Assembly: GCF_014287585.1 (NCBI RefSeq)
Contig: NZ_JACOOJ010000025.1
Span: 10,815 to 74,814 of the forward strand
Length of the DNA stretch: 64,000 nt
Source: Parabacteroides hominis
GTDB taxonomy: Bacteria > Bacteroidota > Bacteroidia > Bacteroidales > Tannerellaceae
Reading direction: 5' to 3'
Made by a program: the position numbers and the translations under genes. This document shows, piece after piece, positions 42,935 to 51,773 of this stretch; positions within the stretch are counted from its first letter, which is position 1, and each line of letters begins with the position of its first letter. The notes beneath the pieces were generated by a model. The model searched no databases. It was not told the origin of the DNA and saw nothing but the letters and a program-made list of their open reading frames with translations.

Positions 42935-44992
42935 TTAGTAACTCATTAAAAAATCAACCAGATTTGTATCGCCTTCCAGCTCCAAACGCTTTCTCAGGCG
43001 GTATCGGCGCAGCTCTATAGCCCGTAACGATACGTTCATAAGGGATGCAATTTCCTTTGTGGACAGGTTCATGCGGAGCAGGCAGCAGACACGGAGATCG
43101 CCTGTCGTAAGGTCGCTGTATTGTTGTCTGAGGCGGTCTATGAAATTCTGGTGCGTGCTGTTGAAATGACTTTCAAACAGCACCCAGTCCGCCTGGTTGT
43201 TCAGGGCTTCCTCCATCAGCACCTTCATGCGGTCGTAGAGCTTGTTGGGATAGCGTTCGCCCAACGTCTCTTTTTGTTTTTCCAGTTCTTCTAACAGTTT
43301 TTGGATTGCCTGGTTGCGTTTGACAAGGGCGGTTGTTTGCAATGTCAGTTCGTTATTCTTGCTCTGCAACTCCGCTTCGAGCATCCGGTTCTTTATTTCC
43401 TGCATTTGCTGTTGTTCGGCCTGCCGTTTGGCTTCGGCCTTTGCCTGCTCTTCCCGTTGAAGGTTTTTCAGGTTATAGCGAAGTACGGTCTGCACGACAA
43501 ACCAGACGAATGCGATGTAGACCAGCCATGCCCATACCGTATTATACCAGGGAGGACGGACTTCGATGGACAAAGTGAGTTCGGGATAAGGACCTTTGAT
43601 TATGTACTTGCGGACTTTTAATTCGTACCGTCCTTCCGGCAATTGCAGGAAAGTGATTTTTCCGTCGTGTTGCCAGGGAGACCAATCCGAGGAGACTCCT
43701 TCGATCTTGTAACTGATCTGGTGGTTGGAGGTGAATATCGTAGTGCCTACCCAAGCATTAAATTCTTGGAAATCATGCGGTAGAGAGAGGCGTTGCGTGT
43801 TGATCGGCAAGAGGTGAGTGCCGGAAACATCTATATACTCAAGTCCGGAAATCTTCAACGCCGTATTGCCGAGACTGTTACCGATCAGTTCCCGGATGTT
43901 GATCAGTAAAGTGCCTTGCATGGCGGAGATCAATACCAGGGAGTCGTTTAATGGGATGATGCGTTTGCCTCTTGTCACGAGGTTCATATTGTAATTGTCG
44001 AAGAGCAGGCGGCATTTCAATGTCCCGATACCGTCTGCCACATGAAACAGGCCGGCTTCGTTTCCGGTCGAGAGCCAGTACAGGTCGTCACCTGCCGGAT
44101 AAACATGTTCGGCATCGGCGAATATGCCCAATGCTTCCGTGTCCCGGAATAATTGCTTAACGGTCGGAGCAGGTTCTTTCTCGATCCTTAAGCAAGGCTG
44201 TGCTTCGGCTTCGCTCGCGGGGACGAAAGGGCTTGCGGCTTCCAATGAGCGTTTGAAATAGCCGAGGTTGGTCTGGATATACAATTCTTTGCCATCCAGT
44301 CCGGCATTCGCCAGTTTGCCGATCGCGCTTCTTTTCCCTAATAAGGTGATCGGTGGATCGAAAGATATTTGTGATAATCCGTTGTCGAGCGCCACCCAGA
44401 TTTGCCGGGAGTCCTGTACGCAGATAAAGCGGACGATGTTGTCCTGTAGCTGGTTCTGCAGAGACAAATGTTGCAGGATAGTACCGTCGGAGTCCGTGAT
44501 ATATAATCCTTGTGTCAGGGTTCCGATGAAAAAGAGCGTGCCGTTGGTAGCGAAGGCGCTCGGTTGTGCATTCTGTATTTCTATCGGTAAAGTGAAAGGT
44601 ATTTCAACGGGTGGAGGAGTGAAGCGGACTTCCGGCGGAACCGTGTTCAGCGGATGGTAGTGGAGGACTCCGTCTTTGTCGCATGTCCAGCTTCCTAACA
44701 TCGTCTCGTTGCGGGTGTAGATCGTGTCGTTGTAGTTCGTTACGCCGGTCACCTCTTCCTGTCCCGGCAGCGAATATAGTTTCCAGGTATTGCCGTCGAA
44801 AGCAAGCAGGCCGGAATTGTTGGCGACATACAACATGCCGTCGGGTGTCAGCGAAAAGCCCCAGTTCTGGCAACTCGCCTTATAATCGTCGACCGTATAG
44901 TTTTTTACAAATACATAGGGGATGGCTACTGACGCGCACACGGCATGTGCCGTGAACAGGAAAGAAATGAGAATGATCAGTAGTCTGTACAT
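42935..44992 (-). CDS. Membrane-anchored regulator: propeller, Y_Y_Y domain, LuxR-type HTH
   Basis: 685 residues: signal peptide (1-20), a propeller-like sensor (about 25-390), a Y_Y_Y domain (about 400-485; SYKIEGVSSDWSPWQHDG, LQLPEGRYELKVR), one membrane helix (about 490-508), a long coiled coil (about 510-600, Gln/Glu/Lys-rich) and a C-terminal LuxR-like HTH (about 615-680; LTTGDLRVCCLLRMNLSTKEIASLMNVSLRAIELRRYRLRKRL). It resembles hybrid two-component sensors of Bacteroides but lacks histidine kinase and receiver domains, so sensing and DNA binding sit in one membrane protein. The ligand is unknown. The neighbouring SQR-like gene is a plausible target. Confidence 0.85.
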   Translation of the reverse strand: MYRLLIILISFLFTAHAVCASVAIPYVFVKNYTVDDYKASCQNWGFSLTPDGMLYVANNSGLLAFDGNTWKLYSLPGQEEVTGVTNYNDTIYTRNETMLGSWTCDKDGVLHYHPLNTVPPEVRFTPPPVEIPFTLPIEIQNAQPSAFATNGTLFFIGTLTQGLYITDSDGTILQHLSLQNQLQDNIVRFICVQDSRQIWVALDNGLSQISFDPPITLLGKRSAIGKLANAGLDGKELYIQTNLGYFKRSLEAASPFVPASEAEAQPCLRIEKEPAPTVKQLFRDTEALGIFADAEHVYPAGDDLYWLSTGNEAGLFHVADGIGTLKCRLLFDNYNMNLVTRGKRIIPLNDSLVLISAMQGTLLINIRELIGNSLGNTALKISGLEYIDVSGTHLLPINTQRLSLPHDFQEFNAWVGTTIFTSNHQISYKIEGVSSDWSPWQHDGKITFLQLPEGRYELKVRKYIIKGPYPELTLSIEVRPPWYNTVWAWLVYIAFVWFVVQTVLRYNLKNLQREEQAKAEAKRQAEQQQMQEIKNRMLEAELQSKNNELTLQTTALVKRNQAIQKLLEELEKQKETLGERYPNKLYDRMKVLMEEALNNQADWVLFESHFNSTHQNFIDRLRQQYSDLTTGDLRVCCLLRMNLSTKEIASLMNVSLRAIELRRYRLRKRLELEGDTNLVDFLMSY

Positions 44993-45010
44993 AGGTCTGT
45001 ATGAATAATT

Positions 45011-45077
45011 GGCACGGATTTCGCGGATTTCACGGTTTGTCGATTATGAAAACTGTGTAATCCGTGTAATCCGTGCC
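45011..45077. repeat. Intergenic inverted repeat
   Basis: GGCACGGATT (45011-45020) pairs with AATCCGTGCC (45068-45077), with further CACGG/CCGTG pairing inside. It lies between carB and the regulator gene, both on the minus strand, and may end carB transcription. Confidence 0.7.
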
Positions 45078-45110
45078 TGAATTGTGCTACAAATATAATT
45101 AAATTCTTAA

Positions 45111-48100
45111 TTATTTATATTCCTGCCAGCTCTTAATCTGGATGTCTTTTTCATCCATATTGCAGAAGGCGCTGATAAAGGCGCTTGCCAGGCGGGCGTT
45201 GGTGATCAATGGAATGTTGTGATCGATCGCTGCACGACGGATCTTGTAACCATTGGTCAGCTCGCGTTTGCTGTGATCCTTCGGAATGTTGACAACCAGT
45301 TCGAACACGTGCTGGCTGAACAGATCCATGATGTTCAGGTCGCCCTGTTCGTCAGGCCAGCAAACAGTTGTCGCAGGGATGCCGTTTTCATTCAGGAATT
45401 TAGCCGTTCCAGCCGTTCCGTAGATGTTGTAACCTTTGGCAGCTAACATATGGCAGGGTTCCAACAGTTCGGCTTTGCTCTTGGCGGCGCCGGAAGAAAC
45501 CAGCACGTTCTTTTGCGGGATTCTGTTTCCGACAGCGATCATGGCAGAAAGCAATGCTTCGTCGAAGTCGTCGCCGATACAGCCTACTTCACCTGTAGAG
45601 CTCATGTCCACACCTAATACGGGGTCGGCCTTGTGCAGACGGGCGAATGAGAACTGGGAAGCCTTCACGCCGATCCAGTCGATATCGAATGCGCTCTTGT
45701 CCGGTTTGGTGTAAGGAGCGTCGAGCATGATACGGGTAGCCGTTTCGATAAAGTTACGTTTCAGGACTTTTGATACGAACGGGAAGCTGCGGGATGCACG
45801 CAGGTTACATTCGATTACCTTCACGTCGTTGTTCTTGGCCAGGAACTGGATGTTGAACGGTCCGCTGATGTTCAACTCTTTGGCGATCATCTTGCTGACC
45901 TTCTTGATGCGGCGGGCTGTCTCGAAGTAGATCTTCTGTGCCGGGAATACCAGCGTCGCGTCACCGGAGTGGACACCGGCAAACTCGATATGTTCGGAGA
46001 TTGCGTATTCGACCACTTCGCCATTCATGGCTACCGCGTCGAACTCGATTTCTTTCGCTCCCTGCAGGAATTCGGAAACGACTACCGGATATTCTTTGGA
46101 AACCTTAGCAGCCAGGTTCAGGAATTCGATCATCTGCTCCTTGCTGTGGCATACGTTCATGGCTGCGCCGGAAAGCACGTAAGACGGACGGATCAGGATC
46201 GGGAAACCTACCTTTGCGATAAAGGCGTCGATCTCTTCCATGCTGGTCAACTCGGCCCAACGCGGCTGGTCGATACCTAACGTATCCAGCATCGCGGAGA
46301 ATTTATGACGGTTTTCGGCACGGTCGATCGACAGCGGCGATGTTCCCAATACAGGCACATTCTGACGGTACAGCTTCATGGCGAGGTTGTTCGGGATCTG
46401 TCCGCCTACGGAAACGATTACGCCTTTCGGAAGTTCCAGGTCCATAACGTCGAGTACGCGTTCGAACGAAAGTTCGTCGAAGTACAGGCGGTCGCACATG
46501 TCATAATCGGTGGAAACCGTTTCCGGGTTGTAGTTGATCATGATGGATTTGTAGCCTAACTTGCGGGCTGTCTGTGCGGCATTTACCGAACACCAGTCGA
46601 ACTCTACGGAAGAACCGATGCGGTAAGCGCCCGAACCTAAGATCACGACGCTTTTGTCGTTCGGATAATAAGAGATGTCGTGCTCGCTGCCGTCGTATGT
46701 CATATACAGGTAGTTCGTCAGTTCGGGATGTTCCGATGCGATCGTATTGATGCGTTTCACGCTCGGCAGGATACCTAATTTCTTACGCAGATTGCGCACG
46801 CGGATGTTTTCCTTTTCCATGTTGCCTTCCGGGCTTTCAACGTAGCGGGCGATCTGGAAGTCGGAGAATCCCAGGCGTTTTGCCTCTTTCAGCACATCTT
46901 CCGGCAGGTCTTCGATTTTATTGTAAGCAGACAATACTTTCGTATAGTCTACGATGTTTTTCAGTTTTTCCAGGAACCACGGAGTGATCTTGGACAGTTC
47001 GTGGATGCGGTCTACCGTGTAGCCTTTTTCCAATGCTTTGGCTACGGCGAAGATACGCAGGTCGGTAGGGTTGGCCAACGCATCGTCCAGGTTGTCGAAT
47101 TCTACGTCGTTATTGCCGACGAAGCCGTGCATGCCCTGTCCGATCATACGCAGACCTTTCTGCATGATTTCCTCGAAGCTCTTGCCGATCGACATGATCT
47201 CGCCGACAGACTTCATGCTCGAACCGATCAGACGGCTTACACCGACGAACTTGGTCAAGTCCCAACGCGGGATCTTCACGATCATATAATCTACTTCCGG
47301 CGCTTTATAAGCGGAGTTAGGAGTTCCCATCTCTCCGATTTCGTCGAGGCTGTAACCCAGTGCCAGCTTGGCTGCCACGAATGCTAACGGATAACCGCTC
47401 GCTTTGGATGCGAGTGCGGAAGAACGGCTCAGGCGGGCGTTAACTTCGATCACGCGGTAGTCGCAAGTCTCGGAGTTGAATGCATACTGGATGTTACATT
47501 CGCCGACGATACCTAAGTGGCGGATCGTCTTGGTCGAAAGCTCTTTCAGCAGGTCCAGTTCCTTGTCTGTCAATGAGCAGGTAGGAGCGACAACAATACT
47601 TTCGCCGGTATGTACGCCTAACGGGTCCACATTTTCCATGCTTACGACCGTGAAGCAGTGGTCGTTCTTATCGCGGATTACTTCAAATTCGATTTCCTTC
47701 CAGCCTTTCAGCGATTCTTCCACCAATACCTGGGGAGAATAAGCGAAAGCGCTTTCTGCCAGCGTACGCAGTTCGGCTTCGTCCTTGCAGATACCGCTAC
47801 CCATACCGCCCAACGCGTATGCTGAACGGATCATGACCGGGAAACCGATTTCGTAGGCTGCCTTCACGGCATCTTCCAGCTTTTCGACAGCGTGGCTGAC
47901 CGGCGTTTTTACTTCTATCTCGTCAAGTTTCTTAACAAACAGGTCGCGGTCTTCCGTGTACATGATCGCTTCGACCGAAGTTCCCAGTACCTTTACACCG
48001 TATTTGGCCAGTGTTCCGCTGGTATACAGTTCGGTTCCGCAGTTCAGGGCAGTCTGTCCGCCGAAAGCCAGCAGGATACCGTCCGGTTGTTCTTTTTTGA

Positions 48101-48329
48101 TCACTTCTTCAACAAAGTAAGGAGTGATCGGCAGGAAATACACCTTGTCGGCTACCCCTTCTGATGTTTGAATGGTTGCAATGTTCGGATTGAGCAATAC
48201 GGTGCTGATTCCTTCTTCCTTCAGCGCCTTCAAAGCTTGTGAACCAGAGTAGTCAAATTCTCCGGCCTGTCCGATCTTCAAGGCTCCAGAGCCCAGAACA
48301 ATCACCTTTTTGATACCACTTTTCGACAT
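45111..48329 (-). CDS. carB: Carbamoyl-phosphate synthase large subunit
   Basis: 1072 residues, full length. Two homologous ATP-grasp halves (first from VLGSGALKIGQAGEFDYSGSQA; second from VILGSGAYRIGSSVEFDWCSVNAAQTARKLG) and a C-terminal MGS-like allosteric domain (about 935-1072). It makes carbamoyl phosphate for pyrimidines and arginine. carA is not adjacent: the downstream neighbour is the regulator gene and upstream lies a beta-barrel gene, so the small subunit must be encoded elsewhere. The 230-nt leader contains a terminator hairpin, suggesting attenuation. Confidence 0.96.
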   Translation of the reverse strand: MSKSGIKKVIVLGSGALKIGQAGEFDYSGSQALKALKEEGISTVLLNPNIATIQTSEGVADKVYFLPITPYFVEEVIKKEQPDGILLAFGGQTALNCGTELYTSGTLAKYGVKVLGTSVEAIMYTEDRDLFVKKLDEIEVKTPVSHAVEKLEDAVKAAYEIGFPVMIRSAYALGGMGSGICKDEAELRTLAESAFAYSPQVLVEESLKGWKEIEFEVIRDKNDHCFTVVSMENVDPLGVHTGESIVVAPTCSLTDKELDLLKELSTKTIRHLGIVGECNIQYAFNSETCDYRVIEVNARLSRSSALASKASGYPLAFVAAKLALGYSLDEIGEMGTPNSAYKAPEVDYMIVKIPRWDLTKFVGVSRLIGSSMKSVGEIMSIGKSFEEIMQKGLRMIGQGMHGFVGNNDVEFDNLDDALANPTDLRIFAVAKALEKGYTVDRIHELSKITPWFLEKLKNIVDYTKVLSAYNKIEDLPEDVLKEAKRLGFSDFQIARYVESPEGNMEKENIRVRNLRKKLGILPSVKRINTIASEHPELTNYLYMTYDGSEHDISYYPNDKSVVILGSGAYRIGSSVEFDWCSVNAAQTARKLGYKSIMINYNPETVSTDYDMCDRLYFDELSFERVLDVMDLELPKGVIVSVGGQIPNNLAMKLYRQNVPVLGTSPLSIDRAENRHKFSAMLDTLGIDQPRWAELTSMEEIDAFIAKVGFPILIRPSYVLSGAAMNVCHSKEQMIEFLNLAAKVSKEYPVVVSEFLQGAKEIEFDAVAMNGEVVEYAISEHIEFAGVHSGDATLVFPAQKIYFETARRIKKVSKMIAKELNISGPFNIQFLAKNNDVKVIECNLRASRSFPFVSKVLKRNFIETATRIMLDAPYTKPDKSAFDIDWIGVKASQFSFARLHKADPVLGVDMSSTGEVGCIGDDFDEALLSAMIAVGNRIPQKNVLVSSGAAKSKAELLEPCHMLAAKGYNIYGTAGTAKFLNENGIPATTVCWPDEQGDLNIMDLFSQHVFELVVNIPKDHSKRELTNGYKIRRAAIDHNIPLITNARLASAFISAFCNMDEKDIQIKSWQEYK

Positions 48330-48397
48330 AGTAATTTGGGTTGTTTAATTTATTGATTTTATAGAATGTTATAACTGTCTTACGAGATCACAAGGCA

Positions 48398-48432
48398 CAA
48401 AAAAAATGCGTTAGTAAAAGTAACTAACGCAT
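48398..48432 (-). terminator. Intrinsic terminator in the carB leader (attenuator candidate)
   Basis: On the minus strand ATGCGTTAGT-7 nt-ACTAACGCAT is a perfect 10-bp stem followed by eight T. It lies downstream of the carB promoter at 48563 and about 70 nt before the carB ATG. Upstream in the same leader GATAATCC and GGATTATC can pair over about 55 nt. The alternative is that it simply terminates the upstream barrel gene. Confidence 0.7.
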
Positions 48433-48562
48433 CCTATATAACCAAATGATAATCCTTTAAAATAAAGAAATGAGCTTCATTATCCGACATATAACCGGAA
48501 AAGTACGCTGGATTATCCTTATGTGCTCTCTGTGTCATGAAACTCTATTTTCAAAATTTCGG

Positions 48563-48593
48563 CAAAGATAAGGATTAATCTTCAAATGTGCAA
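48563..48593 (-). promoter_or_regulatory. carB promoter
   Basis: Minus strand TTG (48591-48593), 20 bp, TATCTTTG (48563-48570). It sits just after the stop of the upstream gene, so carB has its own promoter and a leader of about 230 nt. Confidence 0.65.
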
Positions 48594-48601
48594 TAGTTCG
48601 A

Positions 48602-49138
48602 TCAGAATATGAATTGTACACCTAACAACAGTCTACGCCAATCAACGTCTACAATGAAATCGCCTCCGTTCCAGCAAGCTCCCTGATCTCTTCCGTAATG
48701 GTCTCCGCTATAACCGATGTACCCATAGTGAAGGATCAATCCTAATCGGTCGGTCAAAGCGAAAGTGCCTCCTAAAGTAAGTCCGACTTCTCCGTGTTCA
48801 TTTGAAGGTGTTAAATTAGTCGAAGAAGCATAAGTTGCTTGAAGTTCTCCAAATAAACCAAGTCGTTTCTTACACCAATAATGGTATTGAGCGTATCCGG
48901 TCAGGTATAAAAAATTCGGTGATGCAGTTTCAATTTGCATCTTAATGCCGGCAGTCCATTTAGGATTGAATTTATATCCGATGGATGGGGCTATCATTGC
49001 AAACCGATCGGTAGAAGCGTCCCATTTGTATTGTCCGTATCCGGCACTTGCCTCTATGAAAAATCCCTTTTCTTTCAGTTGCGCCTGTATCGTTAAAACA
49101 GAAAAGAGACAGATTAAAGTAATAATGAATGTTTTCAT
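48602..49138 (-). CDS. Small outer-membrane beta-barrel protein
   Basis: 178 residues. Signal peptide (1-19, cleavage after IQAQ), then alternating strands of an eight-strand OmpW/OmpX-size barrel ending in GVQFIF. No catalytic motif; function unknown. It probably forms a transcript with the small lipoprotein gene 27 bp upstream. Confidence 0.75.
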   Translation of the reverse strand: MKTFIITLICLFSVLTIQAQLKEKGFFIEASAGYGQYKWDASTDRFAMIAPSIGYKFNPKWTAGIKMQIETASPNFLYLTGYAQYHYWCKKRLGLFGELQATYASSTNLTPSNEHGEVGLTLGGTFALTDRLGLILHYGYIGYSGDHYGRDQGACWNGGDFIVDVDWRRLLLGVQFIF

Positions 49139-49165
49139 GCTGTATTTAATTTGAATGATGTTGAG

Positions 49166-49345
49166 TTATCGTGGATTGACGAAAAGATTTATAGCTAATT
49201 CTTCAGACACAAAGGAGGAATTCTCTTTTAGTTGGTTAATTTGTGCATAAACATGATCTGCTTGCGGCTTGTTGTTCGGAATCTCATTGGTGCATGCTGA
49301 TAACAGCCCTATTATGAATAGTAAAGATAGTTTTTTCACGTTCAT
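49166..49345 (-). CDS. Small lipoprotein (59 residues)
   Basis: MNVKKLSLLFIIGLLSAC is a clear lipoprotein signal with lipobox Cys18, followed by a short polar tail (TNEIPNNKPQADHVYAQINQ...) without a recognised domain. The in-frame ATG at 49435 would place the signal internally, so 49345 is the start. It may accompany the barrel protein encoded next. Function unknown. Confidence 0.65.
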   Translation of the reverse strand: MNVKKLSLLFIIGLLSACTNEIPNNKPQADHVYAQINQLKENSSFVSEELAINLFVNPR

Positions 49346-49440
49346 GTAGCTTAAATTTATGAAGTTTAATAATGTGTGTGCAATATATAAAATAATGTCG
49401 TGTTTTACAAGCCTTGCAACAGGAAAACTGGGCAACCCAA

Positions 49441-49682
49441 ATTTGGCAGAAACATAAATGATGATTCATGGGTGAGCTAACAGGCAAGGTTGCGCCTCGT
49501 ACCGCAGGCTCTCTTTTGCCGTCTGCTTCAGCAGACGGATTAAAAGATTTAGAGGCAAAGCCTCTTCCACTGTGGACTTTAGGCCCTTTTCATATTATAT
49601 TTAAAGGGGTTAAAACCCACAAAGGAACCGGCAAATCCGGAACAATCATCCATCCGTCTGCTGAAGTAGACGGCAAAAGAGA
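49441..49682. mobile_element. MITE-like palindromic element, copy 4 (right end lost)
   Basis: The left terminal repeat (AAACATAAATGATGATTCATG, then GGTGAGCTAACA) and the composite core 49509-49682 match copy 3 at 37452, but no right terminal repeat is seen. One outer stem carries a substitution (GAAGTAGACGG), so it is older or decaying. The rest of 49346-49857 holds only the heparinase promoter. Confidence 0.65.
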
Positions 49683-49798
49683 GCCTGTGGCACAAGGCTT
49701 GCGGCCTAAGACTTCGACACTATAATCACAAGCACGAAACACACCGATAAAACATCAATTCTTTAACGTTTCGAAATGTGTCGTGAGGAGTAATTTTC

Positions 49799-49829
49799 TT
49801 GGCGCAGTCGTTCCGATTTTCTATCTTTA
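49799..49829 (+). promoter_or_regulatory. Promoter of the heparinase-like gene
   Basis: TTG at 49799-49801, 20 bp, TATCTTTA at 49822-49829, 29 bp before the ATG at 49858. Confidence 0.6.
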
Positions 49830-49857
49830 CTGCGTTAATTCATTAATTCTGACAGAT

Positions 49858-51687
49858 ATGAATAAGGTGCTTTATCTCATTTTTACTTGCCTCCTTTTGT
49901 GTGCCGGCACACATCTTGCCGCCCAGACTTTCGATTATAACCGGGTGATCGGCCATCCCCGCCTGCTGATGAAGCAGGGGGAGGAGCAGAAAATACGGGA
50001 AAGCCTGAAAGATAACCCCGAAATGCAGCGCGTCTATAAGCAGATTGCCGGTGAAGCCGACCGGTTGCTGGTCTGCCCGACACTGACGTATAAGAAAGAG
50101 GGACGCCGTCTGCTGGCTGTCTCCCGTGAAGCGTTGAAGCGTATTTTCGACCTTTCGTTCGTCTACCGGATGACCGGCGAAGATAAGTACCGCTTGCGTG
50201 CCGAGCAGGAGATGGTGTCTGTCTGCTCGTTCGGCGACTGGAACCCGTCTCATTTTCTGGATGTCGGCGAGATGACGATGGCGGTTGCGATCGGCTATGA
50301 CTGGCTGTTCGATAAGCTGTCTCCGGAGACAAAGAGATTAGTACGTGAATCGATTCTTCAGAAAGGTTTCGCCCCGTCGAACGACGAACAATATAACTGG
50401 TTCCTGAAAGCGGAAAATAACTGGAACCAGGTTTGCAATACCGGGTTGGTATATGGAGCCCTTGCCCTTTTGGACTCGGACGCCAAGGAAGCGGCTGCCG
50501 TCATTGAACGGGCTATGTCGTCTGTTCCCCTGTCGATGCAAGTGTATGCTCCCGACGGCAACTATCCGGAGGGCTATAATTACTGGGGGTACGGGACGAG
50601 TTTCAATGTGATGCTGATCGCCGCTCTGGAATCGGCCCTCGGTTCGGACGGTGGGTTGAGTGCAGCAGAAGGCTTTATGCCGTCAGCCCGGTTCATGCAG
50701 TATATGGCAGGGACGACCGGTCTTGCCTTTAATTTCAGTGATGCACGCGAAACGACTCAATCTTTCCCGGCCATGTTCTGGTATGCATCCAAATTGAACG
50801 ATCCCTCTTTGCTCTGGAACGAAAAAATATTCCTGACACGCGAGGATACGCATTTTACTGCGGAAGAAGAACGTTTCCTGCCGATCATCCTGATCTATGG
50901 TTCCCGCTTCGATATGAAAGAAGTGACGCCGCCAGCCTCGAAAATCTGGACCGGACATGGTAAAGTGCCTGTAGCCCTGATCCGTACCGGATGGCGTAAG
51001 GGAGAAGGTTTTTATGCCGGGATAAAAGGAGGAACGGCTTCGGCCAACCACGCCCATATGGATGCCGGCTCGTTCGTGTTCGAAGCTTTGGGAGTACGCT
51101 GGGCGCAGGACTTGGGGATGCAGGAGTATTATTCGCTGGAAAAAGAGGGGGTACGCCTGTGGAACGGTGATCAGGACGGGCAACGTTGGGATGTCTTCCG
51201 CTATAATAACTTTGTGCATAATACATTGACGGTGAACGGCGAGAAACACCAGGTAAAAGGAACGGTTCCGATCCTCGCCACCTATACGAAAGATGCGCGG
51301 TTGGGGGCCAGCCTGGATATGACTTCCCTGTTCGGCGGTAATCTGAAAAAAGCGACACGCGAGGTCGTGCTTGTGAAGGAGCAATATTTGCAGGTGACGG
51401 ATCAGGTGCAGGCTGCCGGTAAACCGGCTTCTGTCCGGTGGACGATGGTCACATCCGCTATTCCTAAGCAGATCGATTCCCATACGATGGAGTTGACGAA
51501 AGAAGGTAAGAAATTACATGTGATTATCGACAGTCCTTCGGCTACCGCCTTTTCAGTGGTCGATAATATCCCGTCTCACAGCTACGATGCTCCGAATCCC
51601 GGTTCTGTCCGGATTGTTTTTGATGCCGATGTGAAGGCCGGTCGGAAGGAAACATTGAAAGTGCGTCTGGTTCCGGTTATGGAATAA
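49858..51687 (+). CDS. Heparinase II/III-like polysaccharide lyase family protein
   Basis: 609 residues. Signal peptide (MNKVLYLIFTCLLLCAGTHLAAQ), an alpha-toroid domain (about 30-340; NWNQVCNTGLVYGALALL, YAPDGNYPEGYNYWGYGTSF) and a C-terminal beta-sandwich of the heparinase II/III type (about 365-600; ANHAHMDAGSFVFEALGVRWAQDLG, FVHNTLTVNGEKH). Conserved Asn, Tyr and His match the catalytic environment of PL lyases. It is probably periplasmic, acting on uronic-acid glycans. It is an orphan: no SusC/D pair, sulfatase or glycoside hydrolase gene lies nearby. The ATG at 49858 places the signal peptide at the N-terminus and follows the promoter; the in-frame ATG at 49783 lies upstream of it. Confidence 0.83.
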   Translation: MNKVLYLIFTCLLLCAGTHLAAQTFDYNRVIGHPRLLMKQGEEQKIRESLKDNPEMQRVYKQIAGEADRLLVCPTLTYKKEGRRLLAVSREALKRIFDLSFVYRMTGEDKYRLRAEQEMVSVCSFGDWNPSHFLDVGEMTMAVAIGYDWLFDKLSPETKRLVRESILQKGFAPSNDEQYNWFLKAENNWNQVCNTGLVYGALALLDSDAKEAAAVIERAMSSVPLSMQVYAPDGNYPEGYNYWGYGTSFNVMLIAALESALGSDGGLSAAEGFMPSARFMQYMAGTTGLAFNFSDARETTQSFPAMFWYASKLNDPSLLWNEKIFLTREDTHFTAEEERFLPIILIYGSRFDMKEVTPPASKIWTGHGKVPVALIRTGWRKGEGFYAGIKGGTASANHAHMDAGSFVFEALGVRWAQDLGMQEYYSLEKEGVRLWNGDQDGQRWDVFRYNNFVHNTLTVNGEKHQVKGTVPILATYTKDARLGASLDMTSLFGGNLKKATREVVLVKEQYLQVTDQVQAAGKPASVRWTMVTSAIPKQIDSHTMELTKEGKKLHVIIDSPSATAFSVVDNIPSHSYDAPNPGSVRIVFDADVKAGRKETLKVRLVPVME

Positions 51688-51706
51688 TATATAAATATAT
51701 AATATG

Positions 51707-51754
51707 TACCGATATGCCGGGTCATGACAATACCGGTGAATGGGCATATCGGTA
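51707..51754. terminator. Bidirectional terminator
   Basis: TACCGATATGCC and GGCATATCGGTA are perfect 12-bp arms between the convergent heparinase-like and ligase genes, with AT-rich sequence on both sides. Confidence 0.7.
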
Positions 51755-51773
51755 TGCTATCAATTTTTATTTG

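Noticed and set aside
45111..48593. Complete carAB operon
   Set aside because: No carA frame lies on either side; only the large subunit is present.
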